Program-made: the position numbers and the translations under genes
The notes under the pieces: generated by a model
The model's database searches: none
What the model was told of the DNA's origin: nothing
The model's input: the letters and a program-made list of their open reading frames with translations, nothing else
Shown: in pieces, positions 10,401 through 18,390 of the stretch
Numbering within the stretch: position 1 is the first letter of the stretch
Layout of the letters: every line of letters starts with the position of its first letter
Assembly (NCBI GenBank): GCA_024698075.1
Contig: JAILRP010000027.1
Location: 1-49,362, forward strand
DNA from: Lachnospiraceae bacterium
GTDB taxonomy: Bacteria; Bacillota; Clostridia; Lachnospirales; Lachnospiraceae
Direction: 5' to 3'
DNA: 49,362 nt

Positions 10401-11870
10401 CCGAAGGGTGAAAACACTATTGTGCTGAAGGATGCGGTTTTCTGCGTCGGATCGGACCAGATGCCCGTCAGCAAGGCGCAAGTCAGCAAGATATCAGCAC
10501 AGTCGGTAACAGACTGGACCGGAGACATTGAACCTGATTTTAGCGTCACCTATAAGAGCGCAGTCCTTATTGGAAAGAAGAAGGGAACTGACGGTGATGC
10601 GCACTACACGTATGAGTTTCTGAACAATGAAGGAGCCGGAACGGCATCCCTTGTGATCGAGGGCACTAACAAGGAAATAAACGGACTGTGCTTTGGAGGG
10701 ATCAGGACGACCACGTTCAAGATAAACGGGATACCTTTAAATGACAGGGATATCAGCATATCGGGAATAAATGCCGAGTACACCTATACCGGAAAAACGG
10801 TCAATCCGGACTATGTGGTGAAGCATGGGGAGGACATTCTCGAGGAGGGTACGGATTATTCCCTGGCCTATGCAAAGAATGCACATACCGCAGTCGGAAC
10901 TGTAAGCATGACTTTCACCGGAATGGGAAGGTATTCGGGCACAGTCAAGAAGAGTTTTAAGATCGTGCCGGCGTCCGGTGACGGATGCCTGATAAAGGAT
11001 GCCAATGATCATGAATGGGATCCCATGACAGAGTATGTTTATGTCAAAGGCGGAACCAATCCGATAGTCCGTGTATATGCGCAGTCGGATTCGGAACGCC
11101 GTCTTGCCGAAGGAAAGGACTACACCGTCAAGTACAGCAACAACAAGGCCGCGGCAGGCTATGATGCGGGAAGTCCCGGCAGGAGCCCGAGCCTTACCGT
11201 GACTTTCAAGGGAGGATATAAGGGCAGCAGGACGCTTTATTATTCGATCGTGCAGGGCAACCTTGAAGACGGAGGATACAGCATGGAGCTTACAGATGTC
11301 GCTGCCGGCAAGTCTGCGATTAAACTCTCACAGAAACCCGTTGTGACCGACCGCTATGGGAACGTGCTGAAGCAGGGCACTGACTATGAAAAAGTGCTGA
11401 AGTACACTTATGACGAGGATGTGGATGTCACCTACACTGTCGGGAAGGGCAGGGATATAAAGACGGTCAGCGAATCCCGCAGCAGGGACGATGAGGTCAT
11501 GCCATACGACATCATCCCGGCGGGCGCCGTCATAAGGGTAACGGCCACCGGCAGGGACAACTATAAGGGTAAAGTCAGCGGGACCTTCACGGTGATGGCC
11601 GACAAGATAAGCAGCCTGAAGTTTTCCGTTGATCCCGCGAAGAAGTTCTACTACACGGGCAGCCCCGTGACCCCCGGGAAGGGTGACCTTATAGTCATGA
11701 AGAAGGAAGGTGCAAGATGGGTGGACGCAACTGATGAGCTGTCAGGATGCTATGACATCACAGGCTACTCCAACAACATCAAAAAAGGAAATGCGACACT
11801 TACGGTGCGCGGGAAGAACGGCTATGCCGGAACCGCAGCCGTAAAGTTTGCGATCCTTGCACCTCAGTAG
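7464..11870 (+). CDS. Giant secreted BspA-type leucine-rich-repeat surface protein
   Basis: A 1468-residue exported protein. Residues 1-29 are a Sec signal peptide (MKRSVKLL, hydrophobic core, cleavage near AGA-EE). An acidic Glu/Ser-rich stretch follows to about 85. Residues 110-480 carry BspA-type (LRR_5) leucine-rich repeats with units such as IGEDAFEGCTSL and IGRMAFANTKL. A Pro/Thr linker (APKPTPTPK, about 551) leads to an Ig-like region, and from about 828 to the end there are about seven beta modules with the pattern YTGK..P..V, G-x-DY, Y-x-NN, G-x-YxG. The chain stops right after the last module, with no LPXTG, SLH or membrane anchor. GAAAGGAG precedes the ATG. Such proteins are usually adhesins or host- or fibre-binding proteins; the ligand is unknown. 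Confidence 0.88.
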   Translation: MKRSVKLLCELLAAVLVLQTIAVIPAGAEESAVEEVIEILPEEGNLASEPEGEELPDESAEYVGEASDGMEAETGETESDGLLGETTGKLGFDSDGGTFTLSADGKTLTLDGTDAKDRTLCSYFPCNDRYDLSNTWFDPKNVTSITIKNYEVIGDNAFAELATSQWWANVRKVTINTGVNKIENAGLYGLPMESVSLPEGVEEIGRMAFANTKLKSIILPSTVKEIGEQCFLDCYDLENIALNNGLLKIGYHAFNYCPKIKELVIPDSVTSNYDLGIGWGKMDDGQEEELKILSIPISAIPTITSLLDESIIEYDEIIPPPNLEKLIFTKGNGQWPENRDETDDRILDNVEYEDIDRVPFEVIFAEGVTSIPRNAFLYYDKYLTKVTIAPTVTEIGEDAFEGCTSLQEVVFEEGGTEHRLSIKRDAFRNTNNLKTIEFPNNIKELVTHDDAFVSWSEEVDANGMSRPDGIKDVTFRNPKALIYGRFYSDGGYHYGLSVDFSQGCTFHASTYEYYDHDYSHGISIKSMVEEVNKRYNYGYPKGYYHFKALGNAPKPTPTPKAVPIKWLSLSNRSVTKYADEIKSGTTVTITATLTPANVTHHGILFGVTDDSDPITGVITRSSDYDEEKGQYTIYVPLLEGVTGTATLYVETDDEVSSAQYRAECRITIKEREAVCLPYARFVSGNDGENGAMAALYSQTPRAQIFYSADRSLIEESDSYVQFSDEAGRYVSTSDGIKEYTAPLVIGRDITEDSDSVYAVAYKKGMKKSMMLSHTFTVPEPISVWGDITDTDRESEFGGDPGNLYDDPEHSAVKEKYRSIWAPAAQLADEGLVYTGKPVTIDDLRVYSKTTLLTSGADYTLGYSSNTEPGSAEVKVTLKGNYAGTATLDFTIGKCQVADAGGITWTPQQVNAKLTNGAYAKQQPDLKVTVRATGKTLKPETDGLVVTYKHNGSGKVSDCVDEPGVYTAYLDNTEDSRYSFPKGENTIVLKDAVFCVGSDQMPVSKAQVSKISAQSVTDWTGDIEPDFSVTYKSAVLIGKKKGTDGDAHYTYEFLNNEGAGTASLVIEGTNKEINGLCFGGIRTTTFKINGIPLNDRDISISGINAEYTYTGKTVNPDYVVKHGEDILEEGTDYSLAYAKNAHTAVGTVSMTFTGMGRYSGTVKKSFKIVPASGDGCLIKDANDHEWDPMTEYVYVKGGTNPIVRVYAQSDSERRLAEGKDYTVKYSNNKAAAGYDAGSPGRSPSLTVTFKGGYKGSRTLYYSIVQGNLEDGGYSMELTDVAAGKSAIKLSQKPVVTDRYGNVLKQGTDYEKVLKYTYDEDVDVTYTVGKGRDIKTVSESRSRDDEVMPYDIIPAGAVIRVTATGRDNYKGKVSGTFTVMADKISSLKFSVDPAKKFYYTGSPVTPGKGDLIVMKKEGARWVDATDELSGCYDITGYSNNIKKGNATLTVRGKNGYAGTAAVKFAILAPQ

Positions 11871-11891
11871 ATGGCATGAAAAGATATATGG

Positions 11892-11917
11892 AACAGGCGG
11901 CATTGTCCGCCTGTTTT
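11892..11917 (+). terminator. Intrinsic terminator after the leucine-rich-repeat gene
   Basis: AACAGGCGG / CCGCCTGTT stem with loop CATTGT and a T-run, starting about 20 bases after the stop codon. It is nearly identical to the terminator at 7356. Confidence 0.9.
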
Positions 11918-11935
11918 TCATTAAGCCGATTATGC

Positions 11936-11964
11936 TTTTCAAAGACGGGAAAAAATGGTAAAAC
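11936..11964 (+). promoter_or_regulatory. Candidate promoter of the PH-protein/folate operon
   Basis: TTTTCA (11936-11941) and TAAAAC (11959-11964) are 17 bases apart, just behind the terminator and about 47 bases before the ATG at 12011. The match is weak but the place is right. Confidence 0.35.
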
Positions 11965-12010
11965 AGATAAAGGTGGATTATTTACCGTCATGTACCGGAA
12001 GGAGGGCACA

Positions 12011-12466
12011 ATGGCTGAAGAGAAAAATATTATCGATGAGAAAAGGGAAAAGGAAGTCGCAAATCCCGAGATACGCTACCAGGATGAGCCGCCTGTTTTC
12101 ACTGAACGCAAGAGATGGCTCCTTCTCGCGCTTCCGTGGACGTTCACGAAGTACCTCCTGAAGGATGAGATACTCACGACACAGACGGGATTTTTCAATA
12201 CGGTCATCAATGACTGCTATATGTACAAGATCGTTGATGTGCAGCTTGAAAGGTCTCTCATGGAGAAGATGTCCGGACTCGGAACGGTCGTATGCTATAC
12301 GTCTGATACCACGGACAAGGTGCTGAAGATAGCCCATGTAAGACATGCCGAGCAGATCAAGAACTTCATCCTTGAAAAGTCCGAGAAGATGCGGATGAAG
12401 AGAAGGACTCTCACCACGATGAGCCTTAATTCCGATGCTGCAGACGGAGTGGACGATATTGGCTGA
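12011..12466 (+). CDS. Small PH-domain-like protein
   Basis: A 151-residue protein starting at ATG 12011 behind GGAGGG; the longer in-frame start at 11876 would run through the terminator and is rejected. After a charged N-terminus, residues about 34-125 resemble bacterial PH (bPH_2) domains: ERKRWLLLALPWTFTKYLL, LTTQTGFFNTVINDCYMYKI, then V-x-Y-T-S and an end like HAEQIKNFILE. Such domains are often membrane-associated and of unknown role. It has no true transmembrane pair. Its 3' end overlaps folC, so it is the first gene of the folate transcript; a link to folate is not evident. Confidence 0.65.
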   Translation: MAEEKNIIDEKREKEVANPEIRYQDEPPVFTERKRWLLLALPWTFTKYLLKDEILTTQTGFFNTVINDCYMYKIVDVQLERSLMEKMSGLGTVVCYTSDTTDKVLKIAHVRHAEQIKNFILEKSEKMRMKRRTLTTMSLNSDAADGVDDIG

Positions 12467-13730
12467 AAAGTTTGAATACAGGCCCGGACCGGAGAGGGTG
12501 CAGGCCCTGTGTGACCTGCTGGGGAATCCGGAGCGGGACCTTAGGTTCATCCATATAGCCGGTACAAACGGCAAGGGGAGCACTGCCTGCATGACAGCTT
12601 CGGTGCTCTCGGAAGCAGGCATACGGACGGGGATGTTCACTTCTCCCGCGGTCTGCGGCGTGCGGGACCAGTACAGGATAGACGGAAAGATGATAGGCGA
12701 AGATGATTATCTGCGCCTTCTTTCACGTATTGACGCTGCTAATGACATCCTTGCCGCCAAAAGGGGCGAAAGAGCAACCCCGTTCGAGCGCGACTGTGCG
12801 CTCGCATTTGCTTACTTCAGTGAAAATCACTGTGATGCGGTCGTTCTTGAATGTGGAATGGGCGGAAGGGATGATGCGACAAACATTGTCAGGAACAAGA
12901 TATGCTGCGTCATAACGTCCGTCTCTTACGACCATATGCAGTATCTCGGGAACACCCTTTACGAGATTGCATCAGCAAAGGCCGGGATAATAACGTCGGA
13001 CTGCCCGGTGGTCGCGCTTGACTCATCGCCGGAGGCCATGGAAGCGATAGAGGAGAGGTGCGCCCTGACGGGGAGCAGGCTTTACAGGGTAAAACCCGAC
13101 GGGATCAGCTTTAAATACACTGAGCCAACGGGAATGTCCGTGTCATATAAGGAATTCCGGGATGTAAGGATACCGCTTACGGGAAGCTTCCAGGCGGAGA
13201 ATGCAGCCCTTGCCCTCAGGACGCTCTCTGTCATAGAAGAGGGCGGGATGCTAGAAGGATTCATCTTGAACCGCAAGGTTCTGTCTGAAGGGCTTATGAA
13301 GGCCGTCTGGCCGTTCCGGTTTGAATGCCTCTGCCGTGATCCGCTCATTTATGCCGACGGAGCGCATAATCCGGATGCGGCGCTAAAACTCCGCGACACG
13401 ATAGAGAAAAAGCTGGCCGGATATAAGATTATACTCGTCATGGGGATGTTTGCCGACAAGGATTATGAACAGACCGTTAAGATACTTGCCGGCACAGCAT
13501 CAGCCATATTTACCGTCGATACGCCTGACAGTGAGCGCGCGCTTCCTGCCGTAAAACTTGCGGAGACCGCAGGAAAATTCTGCAAGGATGTCAGGGCATG
13601 CGCCGGCATCAGGGAAGCGTACGGACTTGCGGCAGATGCAGCCCGTGATGAAAAGACCGCGGTCATTGCATGCGGCTCGCTTTCATACCTCAATGATTTT
13701 TCGGAGTGCTGTATACATGGACAGGGTTAA
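12459..13730 (+). CDS. folC: Folylpolyglutamate synthase / dihydrofolate synthase
   Basis: Mur-ligase family enzyme that adds glutamate to dihydropteroate and to folates using ATP. The P-loop GTNGKGST and the stretch GMFTSPAV follow near the N-terminus; LECGMGGRDDATN (Walker-type centre), SYDHMQYLG and the C-terminal YADGAHNPDA are canonical. I place the start at TTG 12459, nine bases after GGAG, giving 423 residues and an eight-base overlap with the preceding gene. An in-frame ATG at 12435 (431 residues) has no visible ribosome site but remains possible. It heads the set folC, HD protein, folP, folBK. Confidence 0.93.
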   Translation: MAEKFEYRPGPERVQALCDLLGNPERDLRFIHIAGTNGKGSTACMTASVLSEAGIRTGMFTSPAVCGVRDQYRIDGKMIGEDDYLRLLSRIDAANDILAAKRGERATPFERDCALAFAYFSENHCDAVVLECGMGGRDDATNIVRNKICCVITSVSYDHMQYLGNTLYEIASAKAGIITSDCPVVALDSSPEAMEAIEERCALTGSRLYRVKPDGISFKYTEPTGMSVSYKEFRDVRIPLTGSFQAENAALALRTLSVIEEGGMLEGFILNRKVLSEGLMKAVWPFRFECLCRDPLIYADGAHNPDAALKLRDTIEKKLAGYKIILVMGMFADKDYEQTVKILAGTASAIFTVDTPDSERALPAVKLAETAGKFCKDVRACAGIREAYGLAADAARDEKTAVIACGSLSYLNDFSECCIHGQG

Positions 13731-14199
13731 CGCGATACTAAAAAATGAACAGTACAGACAGATCATGGACCGCATAGCTGAGCTTGAGCGTGACAGGATA
13801 TTCTGCAGGCACGGGATAGACCACTGCCTCGATGTTGCAAGGATCGCATCGCTGATATGCCTTGATGAGGGATACGGCATCAGCCGTGACCTTATATATG
13901 CGGCAGCGCTTCTGCACGACATCGGAAGGCCGCAGCAGTATGCTGACGGCACTGCCCATGAAGAGGCGGGAGCCGGGCTTGCCCCGCAGATACTCAGGCA
14001 GTGCGGATATGATGAAACGGAATGCAGGATCATAGCTGATGCGGTAAGGCTTCACGGAGATGAGCAGGTTAAGGATGAGAGGAACCTTTCAGGCCTTATC
14101 TACAGGGCAGACAAGAGCTCAAGAAGATGCTACATGTGCCCTGCAATCGGGATGTGCCACAAGAAGCCTGAAAAACGTGTTATGGAGATAAGATACTGA
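13717..14199 (+). CDS. HD-domain phosphohydrolase in the folate operon
   Basis: A 160-residue protein with a compact HD domain: H in RHGIDHCLDVARIA (about 29-42), the HD pair in LLHDIGRPQ (about 65-73), and later His/Asp residues (DAVRLHGDE). A short tail carries four cysteines (RRCYMCPAIGMCHK plus an upstream one), which could bind a metal. The start at ATG 13717 lies 12 bases after GGAG and overlaps folC by 14 bases; the stop overlaps folP by one base (TGATG). HD proteins hydrolyse phosphate esters of nucleotides. The tight position between folC and folP suggests a role in pterin processing, such as removing phosphates from dihydroneopterin triphosphate, but this is inference. Confidence 0.85.
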   Translation: MDRVNAILKNEQYRQIMDRIAELERDRIFCRHGIDHCLDVARIASLICLDEGYGISRDLIYAAALLHDIGRPQQYADGTAHEEAGAGLAPQILRQCGYDETECRIIADAVRLHGDEQVKDERNLSGLIYRADKSSRRCYMCPAIGMCHKKPEKRVMEIRY

Positions 14200-15035
14200 T
14201 GGTGATAAGGGGAAGAAAGCTTGACCTATCGGAAAAAACATACGTCATGGGGATACTCAATGTCACCCCTGATTCTTTTTCGGATGGAGGTTTACATAAT
14301 TCAACGGATGAAGCCGTTGTCCATGCCCTGAGGATGATAAACGAAGGTGCTGCCATAATAGACATAGGCGGTGAATCCACGCGTCCGGGCTTTACCCCGG
14401 TGGAAGAGGAGGAGGAGATTGGCAGGATCCTGCCGGTGATAAGGGCGCTTCGGAATGAGTCCGACATCCCTATCTCAGTGGACACTACGAAGGCCTCGGT
14501 CGCGCGCGCTGCAATGAATGAGGGGGCCGACATCATCAACTCGGTAGCAGGCATTGCCGCCGGACCGGATATGATGTCTGCCGTAAGGGATACGGGTGCT
14601 TTCTTCGTGATGACATACGAGGATAGTTATGTCAACCAATTCGGCGAGGCGCTGATAGCCATGGCAGAAAATGCCGTAAGCGCCGGGATAGCGGAAGATA
14701 AGATCATACTTGATCCCGGGATAGGATTCGGCAAGACACAGGAAGACAATCTCCGCATACTCAATGAGCTTCCGATAATAACACAGGTCGGATATCCGGT
14801 CCTGCTCGGCTGCTCGCGAAAATCAGTCATAGGGCATGCACTCGGGCAGCCGGACGAAGAGCGGCTGTCGGGCACGATAGTAACTACCGTACTCGCATCA
14901 CTTGCGGGTGTCGGGATAGTGCGCGTGCATGATGTCGCAGAGAATGTAAGGGCACTTAAGATGCTCGGCGCGGTATGCTCAGCAGAGTGTGCGGCGGCTA
15001 TAGGGAAGAAAGAAGAGCAGGATTCCGGGAGGTAG
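14199..15035 (+). CDS. folP: Dihydropteroate synthase
   Basis: Condenses hydroxymethyl-dihydropterin pyrophosphate with p-aminobenzoate; the sulfonamide target. The 278 residues show all signatures: GILNVTPDSFSDGG (about 19-32), IIDIGGESTRPGF, ISVDTTKA, DPGIGFGKT, and the substrate-binding LGCSRKS. The start codon shares one base with the HD gene and the stop overlaps the ribosome site of folBK, so these genes are translationally linked. Confidence 0.97.
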   Translation: MVIRGRKLDLSEKTYVMGILNVTPDSFSDGGLHNSTDEAVVHALRMINEGAAIIDIGGESTRPGFTPVEEEEEIGRILPVIRALRNESDIPISVDTTKASVARAAMNEGADIINSVAGIAAGPDMMSAVRDTGAFFVMTYEDSYVNQFGEALIAMAENAVSAGIAEDKIILDPGIGFGKTQEDNLRILNELPIITQVGYPVLLGCSRKSVIGHALGQPDEERLSGTIVTTVLASLAGVGIVRVHDVAENVRALKMLGAVCSAECAAAIGKKEEQDSGR

Positions 15036-15038
15036 ACG

Positions 15039-15875
15039 TTGGACCACATTTTCATAGAAAACCTTGAAGTTTTCGCAAACCATGGAATATATGAGGAGGA
15101 AGCGAGCCTGGGGCAGAAATTCATCATATCCGCAAGGCTTTATCTTGACGTCGCCCCTGCCGCAAAGGATGACGACATTTCAAGATCCGTGAATTATGCG
15201 GATGTTTGTGCGGATATAGACAGATGGATGAAGGACAACCGCTGCAGGCTCATAGAGACTGTGGCCGACCGGCTTGCCAAGAAGCTTCTTAAGGAACTCG
15301 CTGCCGTCCGGGAGGCAGAGGTGACGGTCAAGAAGCCGTGGGCCCCGGTGGGGCTTCCGCTCGAATGCGTGAGCATCACGGTCACGAGAAAATGGCACAC
15401 GGCATACCTTTCGGTCGGCTCAAACATGGGTGATAAGGAAAAATACATCCGCGGCGGGATCGATTTTCTGAAAGGGAATGATTCGGTTCGCATCCTCGAT
15501 GTTTCCCCGCTTATACAGACAGCGCCTTACGGGAATGTGGATCAGGATGATTTTTTAAACGGTGCGGTAAAGCTTGAGACGCTCCTTACTCCGCATGAGC
15601 TGCTCGACCTGTGCCATGAGGCCGAGAATGCGGCGAAGCGCGTAAGAAAGGAGCACTGGGGGCCGAGGACGCTCGACCTTGACATACTCCTTTATGACAG
15701 CCTCGTCATGGATGATGCGGACCTTACGATACCCCACCCGGACATGACGAACCGTGAATTCGTGCTGCAGCCCCTGAGCAGGATAGCACCGCATGCGTTC
15801 CATCCGGTATGCCGCATGACGGCATCGCAGCTCCTTGGAAAGCTACTCGGCAGGAACGGGGTCGAAGAGCATTGA
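15039..15875 (+). CDS. folBK: Fused dihydroneopterin aldolase / HPPK
   Basis: A bifunctional 278-residue protein. Residues 1-117 are the FolB aldolase (FANHGIYEEE, VNYADV, LIETVADRLA, VKKPWAPV), which splits dihydroneopterin. Residues 122-278 are the FolK pyrophosphokinase (AYLSVGSNMGDKEKYI, then the ATP and pterin loops GPRTLDLDILLY and IPHPDMTNREFVL). The start is TTG with GGGAGG at ideal spacing; no better ATG exists. The fusion makes one protein perform the two steps before folP. Its last 33 bases overlap the convergent minus-strand gene. Confidence 0.95.
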   Translation: MDHIFIENLEVFANHGIYEEEASLGQKFIISARLYLDVAPAAKDDDISRSVNYADVCADIDRWMKDNRCRLIETVADRLAKKLLKELAAVREAEVTVKKPWAPVGLPLECVSITVTRKWHTAYLSVGSNMGDKEKYIRGGIDFLKGNDSVRILDVSPLIQTAPYGNVDQDDFLNGAVKLETLLTPHELLDLCHEAENAAKRVRKEHWGPRTLDLDILLYDSLVMDDADLTIPHPDMTNREFVLQPLSRIAPHAFHPVCRMTASQLLGKLLGRNGVEEH

Positions 15876-16847
15876 ATCGCCGCTGCCGTATGTGTATGTG
15901 ATATAAGTCCTGTTTTCCCTGAACGGAGAATAGAATGTAAACGTGCTCGTGCAGTTGATGTTTTCATAGTTGCCCTCTGCGATGACTATGGGGCTGCTTC
16001 CGTCCGTGTTCACTTTTATCAGCGCCGGGTCGCGGTTGCGCTGGTAGAAGATCACCCCGTTGTACACGTTGAACGTATCAACGCGTTCCTCTGTTATCTT
16101 AGTGAGCTTTCCGTCTGAAAGCGAATATCTGTAGAGCTTATAGTCATCCTCCATGTTCATGAAGTAAAGATCGCTTCCGTCAGCTACCGGATTGTAGACC
16201 GCGTAGTTCATGAATATGCGCCCCTCGGATCCGCCGGGCCTGTAAATCTTGAGCTTCTGTGAATCCTGTTCGCTGTAGTATATGTCTCCGTTTAAGGCAC
16301 ATGCGGGATTGATTATCTCGTCAACGGCAAGGCCTTTGTCTTTTCCGTCAAGCGATGAATGGTAGAGCTGCATCCCGTTATTGTTGTCATAGTGTTCGTA
16401 GTAAAGGGTGTTTCCGACAAGATTGAGCACTCCAGAAGTGCATTTGTCAAGGCAGACAAAATCTTTCTCGCCCTTTTTCAGGCGGAAGATGCCGCTCATC
16501 CTTCCGGCTATTCCCATGAACTTGGTCCCGCCGGGATCGTCAAAATAGAAGTACAGATAATCACCGCCGGAGTTTATGTAGGCGACCGGAATATCAATGA
16601 GCTTGACGGGATCGGATCCGTCCGCGTTCATGCGGTAGAGGCACTGGCCGTCAGAAAGATTTGCAAAATATATATAGCCGTCGCTTTCACAAACAAGCCC
16701 CCTGTTGTTGAGGTTGCCTGAGGTGTTTCCGACGGTTCCGGCAGGATTTTCGGGTATCCTCGAAAGATATTTGCTGAGAACGACTGCACCTACTATCGCG
16801 CCCAGCACCAGAACTGCAACGATAATTCCGATTATTCGCTTATTCAT
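15843..16847 (-). CDS. Membrane-anchored DUF5050-like beta-propeller protein
   Basis: A 334-residue protein with one N-terminal membrane helix (residues 4-26, IIGIIVAVLVLGAIVGAVVL) and an outside domain. Short repeats of about 40-45 residues recur, with G-x-I/L-Y-Y/F and L-Y-R-M/Y motifs (DGYIYFANLSDGQCLYRMN, GDYLYFYF, GNTLYYEHY, GDIYYSEQD, SDLYFMNMEDDYKLYRYS, NGVIFYQRN), typical of DUF5050 propeller-like proteins. The role is unknown; the fold suits sensing or binding at the cell surface. The 3' end overlaps folBK tail to tail. Confidence 0.8.
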   Translation of the reverse strand: MNKRIIGIIVAVLVLGAIVGAVVLSKYLSRIPENPAGTVGNTSGNLNNRGLVCESDGYIYFANLSDGQCLYRMNADGSDPVKLIDIPVAYINSGGDYLYFYFDDPGGTKFMGIAGRMSGIFRLKKGEKDFVCLDKCTSGVLNLVGNTLYYEHYDNNNGMQLYHSSLDGKDKGLAVDEIINPACALNGDIYYSEQDSQKLKIYRPGGSEGRIFMNYAVYNPVADGSDLYFMNMEDDYKLYRYSLSDGKLTKITEERVDTFNVYNGVIFYQRNRDPALIKVNTDGSSPIVIAEGNYENINCTSTFTFYSPFRENRTYITYTYGSGDSMLFDPVPAE

Positions 16848-16870
16848 GCTCCGCCCCTCCCTTCATAATG

Positions 16871-16879
16871 ATTATACCA
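16871..16879 (-). promoter_or_regulatory. Extended -10 promoter of the DUF5050-like gene
   Basis: Read on the minus strand the sequence is TGGTATAAT, a perfect -10 with the TG extension, about 25 bases before the ATG. No good -35 is seen; the upstream DNA is a REP-like unit. Confidence 0.5.
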
Positions 16880-16887
16880 TATTTTTT

Positions 16888-16952
16888 GGCCCAGGGGGAC
16901 GGAGTCAGGGGGTCATTTTTCATAACATTCCCAAAACCGGACATCTGTCCGG
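16888..16952. repeat. Single REP-like unit, with a nearby 16-bp palindrome
   Basis: 16888-16921 carries one copy of the repeat with core GGGGACGGAGTCAG and ending GGTCATTTTT. Next to it, CCGGACATCTGTCCGG (16937-16952) is a perfect short palindrome. Both lie in the 237-base gap between the divergent DUF5050-like and amidase genes. Confidence 0.75.
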
Positions 16953-17004
16953 CGGGATATTCTTTGATCATGCTTTCCGGGCGGGCCATGGCATAAATTC
17001 CGCC

Positions 17005-17033
17005 TTGTAATTGTCAGGATGATGTTCTATAGT
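17005..17033 (+). promoter_or_regulatory. Candidate promoter of the amidase gene
   Basis: TTGTAA (17005-17010) and TATAGT (17028-17033) are 17 bases apart, about 50 bases before the ATG. Confidence 0.5.
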
Positions 17034-17084
17034 TTTTGTTGAAAATCAGGGGGATGCAAAACACGCATTCCGGGAAAGACAAGC

Positions 17085-18269
17085 ATGCAGATGAATATTA
17101 TTGGACGAAGATCTCCAGCAGGATGTTGGGTCCGTAAAACCGCATACCGATCAACCGTACTTCTTGGAGCCATGGTGCTTTTCTTTGCACTGGGCGGATG
17201 CGGCGGTAAGGATGAAGAAGCCGCCGCGGCGGACGCGGGGACCATACAGGTCGACAGGACGGCGATCGCGGTTGACAGAAGCGGGCTTGCGGCAGCACCT
17301 GAAGAAGTGGCGGCCCCTAATGACACGTCGGATGAGACGGAAGACGCAGAGACAGTGTCAGGGACAGAGCCGGCCCGTGAAGAAGTTTCGGAAGAGGATG
17401 CGGAGCCGTCAGAAGAGTCAGGACCGGTAGATGGAGCGGATGATGCGGCCCCGGATGATTCCGGTGACGTCACGGAGGATGACGCCAAGACTGCCCCGGC
17501 TCCTGTAAATGCCGAGCCCGGATCTGTCACGCAGGTCGGATTCGACAGCGGCTGGCAGTTCGGGGACCATTCCAAGATCAATTCCGGAAGCGCAACGCTG
17601 TATACCGCATCTGCCGGAAGGAAGGGTGTAGTCATAGGCATAAATGCCGGACACGGTACAAAAGGCGGGCAGTCGGTCAAGACATACTGCCATCCCGATA
17701 TGTCCCCGAAAGTCACCGGAGGCTCGACCGGAGCGGGTTCCATAACCGCGGTGGCGGTGTCGGGAGGGATGACTTTTGCCGACGGGACAAGTGAGGCTGC
17801 CGTTACCCTTAAGACTTCCCAGATGCTCCGTGACAGGCTGCTCTCGATGGGATATGACGTCATGATGCTCCGAGACGGAAGCGACGTGCAGCTTGACAAC
17901 GTTGCGCGCACGGTGCTTGCAAACAACACCTGTGCCTGCCTTATATCGCTTCACTGGGACGGCGACGGGCTCGGATATGACAAGGGGTGCTTTTACATAT
18001 CCACTCCGGATGCCCTGAAGGGCATGGAGCCGGTAAGCTCGCACTGGCAGCAGCATGAGGCGCTCGGAAGTGCCCTCATTTCCGGACTTAAGGGACGGGG
18101 ATGCAAGATATACGGGGGTGGGAGCATGGACATCGATCTTACGCAGACGTCATACAGCACGATACCGTCTGTCGACATAGAACTCGGAAACCAGGCATCG
18201 GCCCATGATGATGCGGCGCTTTCGGTGCTTGCCGACGGGCTGGCGGACGGTGTGGGGAAGATGTTCTGA
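17085..18269 (+). CDS. Lipoprotein N-acetylmuramoyl-L-alanine amidase
   Basis: Cell-wall hydrolase of the Amidase_3 (zinc) type, 394 residues. An N-terminal hydrophobic segment ends in a lipobox-like ALGGC (Cys about 39), so it is probably lipid-anchored. Residues 40-150 are an acidic Ala/Glu/Ser/Pro linker. The catalytic part (about 180-394) keeps the zinc-site pattern: His in INAGHGTKGG, Glu in GTSEAAVTLK, His in ISLHWDGDG, and the late Glu in VDIELGNQAS. An insert of about 40 residues separates the first His from the Glu. It should cut the amide bond between muramic acid and the stem peptide. It is monocistronic. Confidence 0.85.
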   Translation: MQMNIIGRRSPAGCWVRKTAYRSTVLLGAMVLFFALGGCGGKDEEAAAADAGTIQVDRTAIAVDRSGLAAAPEEVAAPNDTSDETEDAETVSGTEPAREEVSEEDAEPSEESGPVDGADDAAPDDSGDVTEDDAKTAPAPVNAEPGSVTQVGFDSGWQFGDHSKINSGSATLYTASAGRKGVVIGINAGHGTKGGQSVKTYCHPDMSPKVTGGSTGAGSITAVAVSGGMTFADGTSEAAVTLKTSQMLRDRLLSMGYDVMMLRDGSDVQLDNVARTVLANNTCACLISLHWDGDGLGYDKGCFYISTPDALKGMEPVSSHWQQHEALGSALISGLKGRGCKIYGGGSMDIDLTQTSYSTIPSVDIELGNQASAHDDAALSVLADGLADGVGKMF

Positions 18270-18333
18270 CCGCCATGGCGGCTGTGGATTGGCGGCAACG
18301 GAACGGGCACCGGCCGGAAAATCATGTATACAG

Positions 18334-18363
18334 TTGACAACCGGCAGCAGTTGATAATATTTT
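18334..18363 (+). promoter_or_regulatory. Candidate promoter of the NSS symporter gene
   Basis: TTGACA (18334-18339) and TATTTT (18358-18363) are 18 bases apart, shortly before the GGAGG site and ATG at 18391. Confidence 0.5.
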
Positions 18364-18390
18364 GTATATAAAATTCTTCGGAGGTAGGAG

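Noticed and set aside
11876-12010. Longer start for the PH-domain gene
   Set aside because: It would translate through the terminator hairpin; ATG 12011 has a clear ribosome site.
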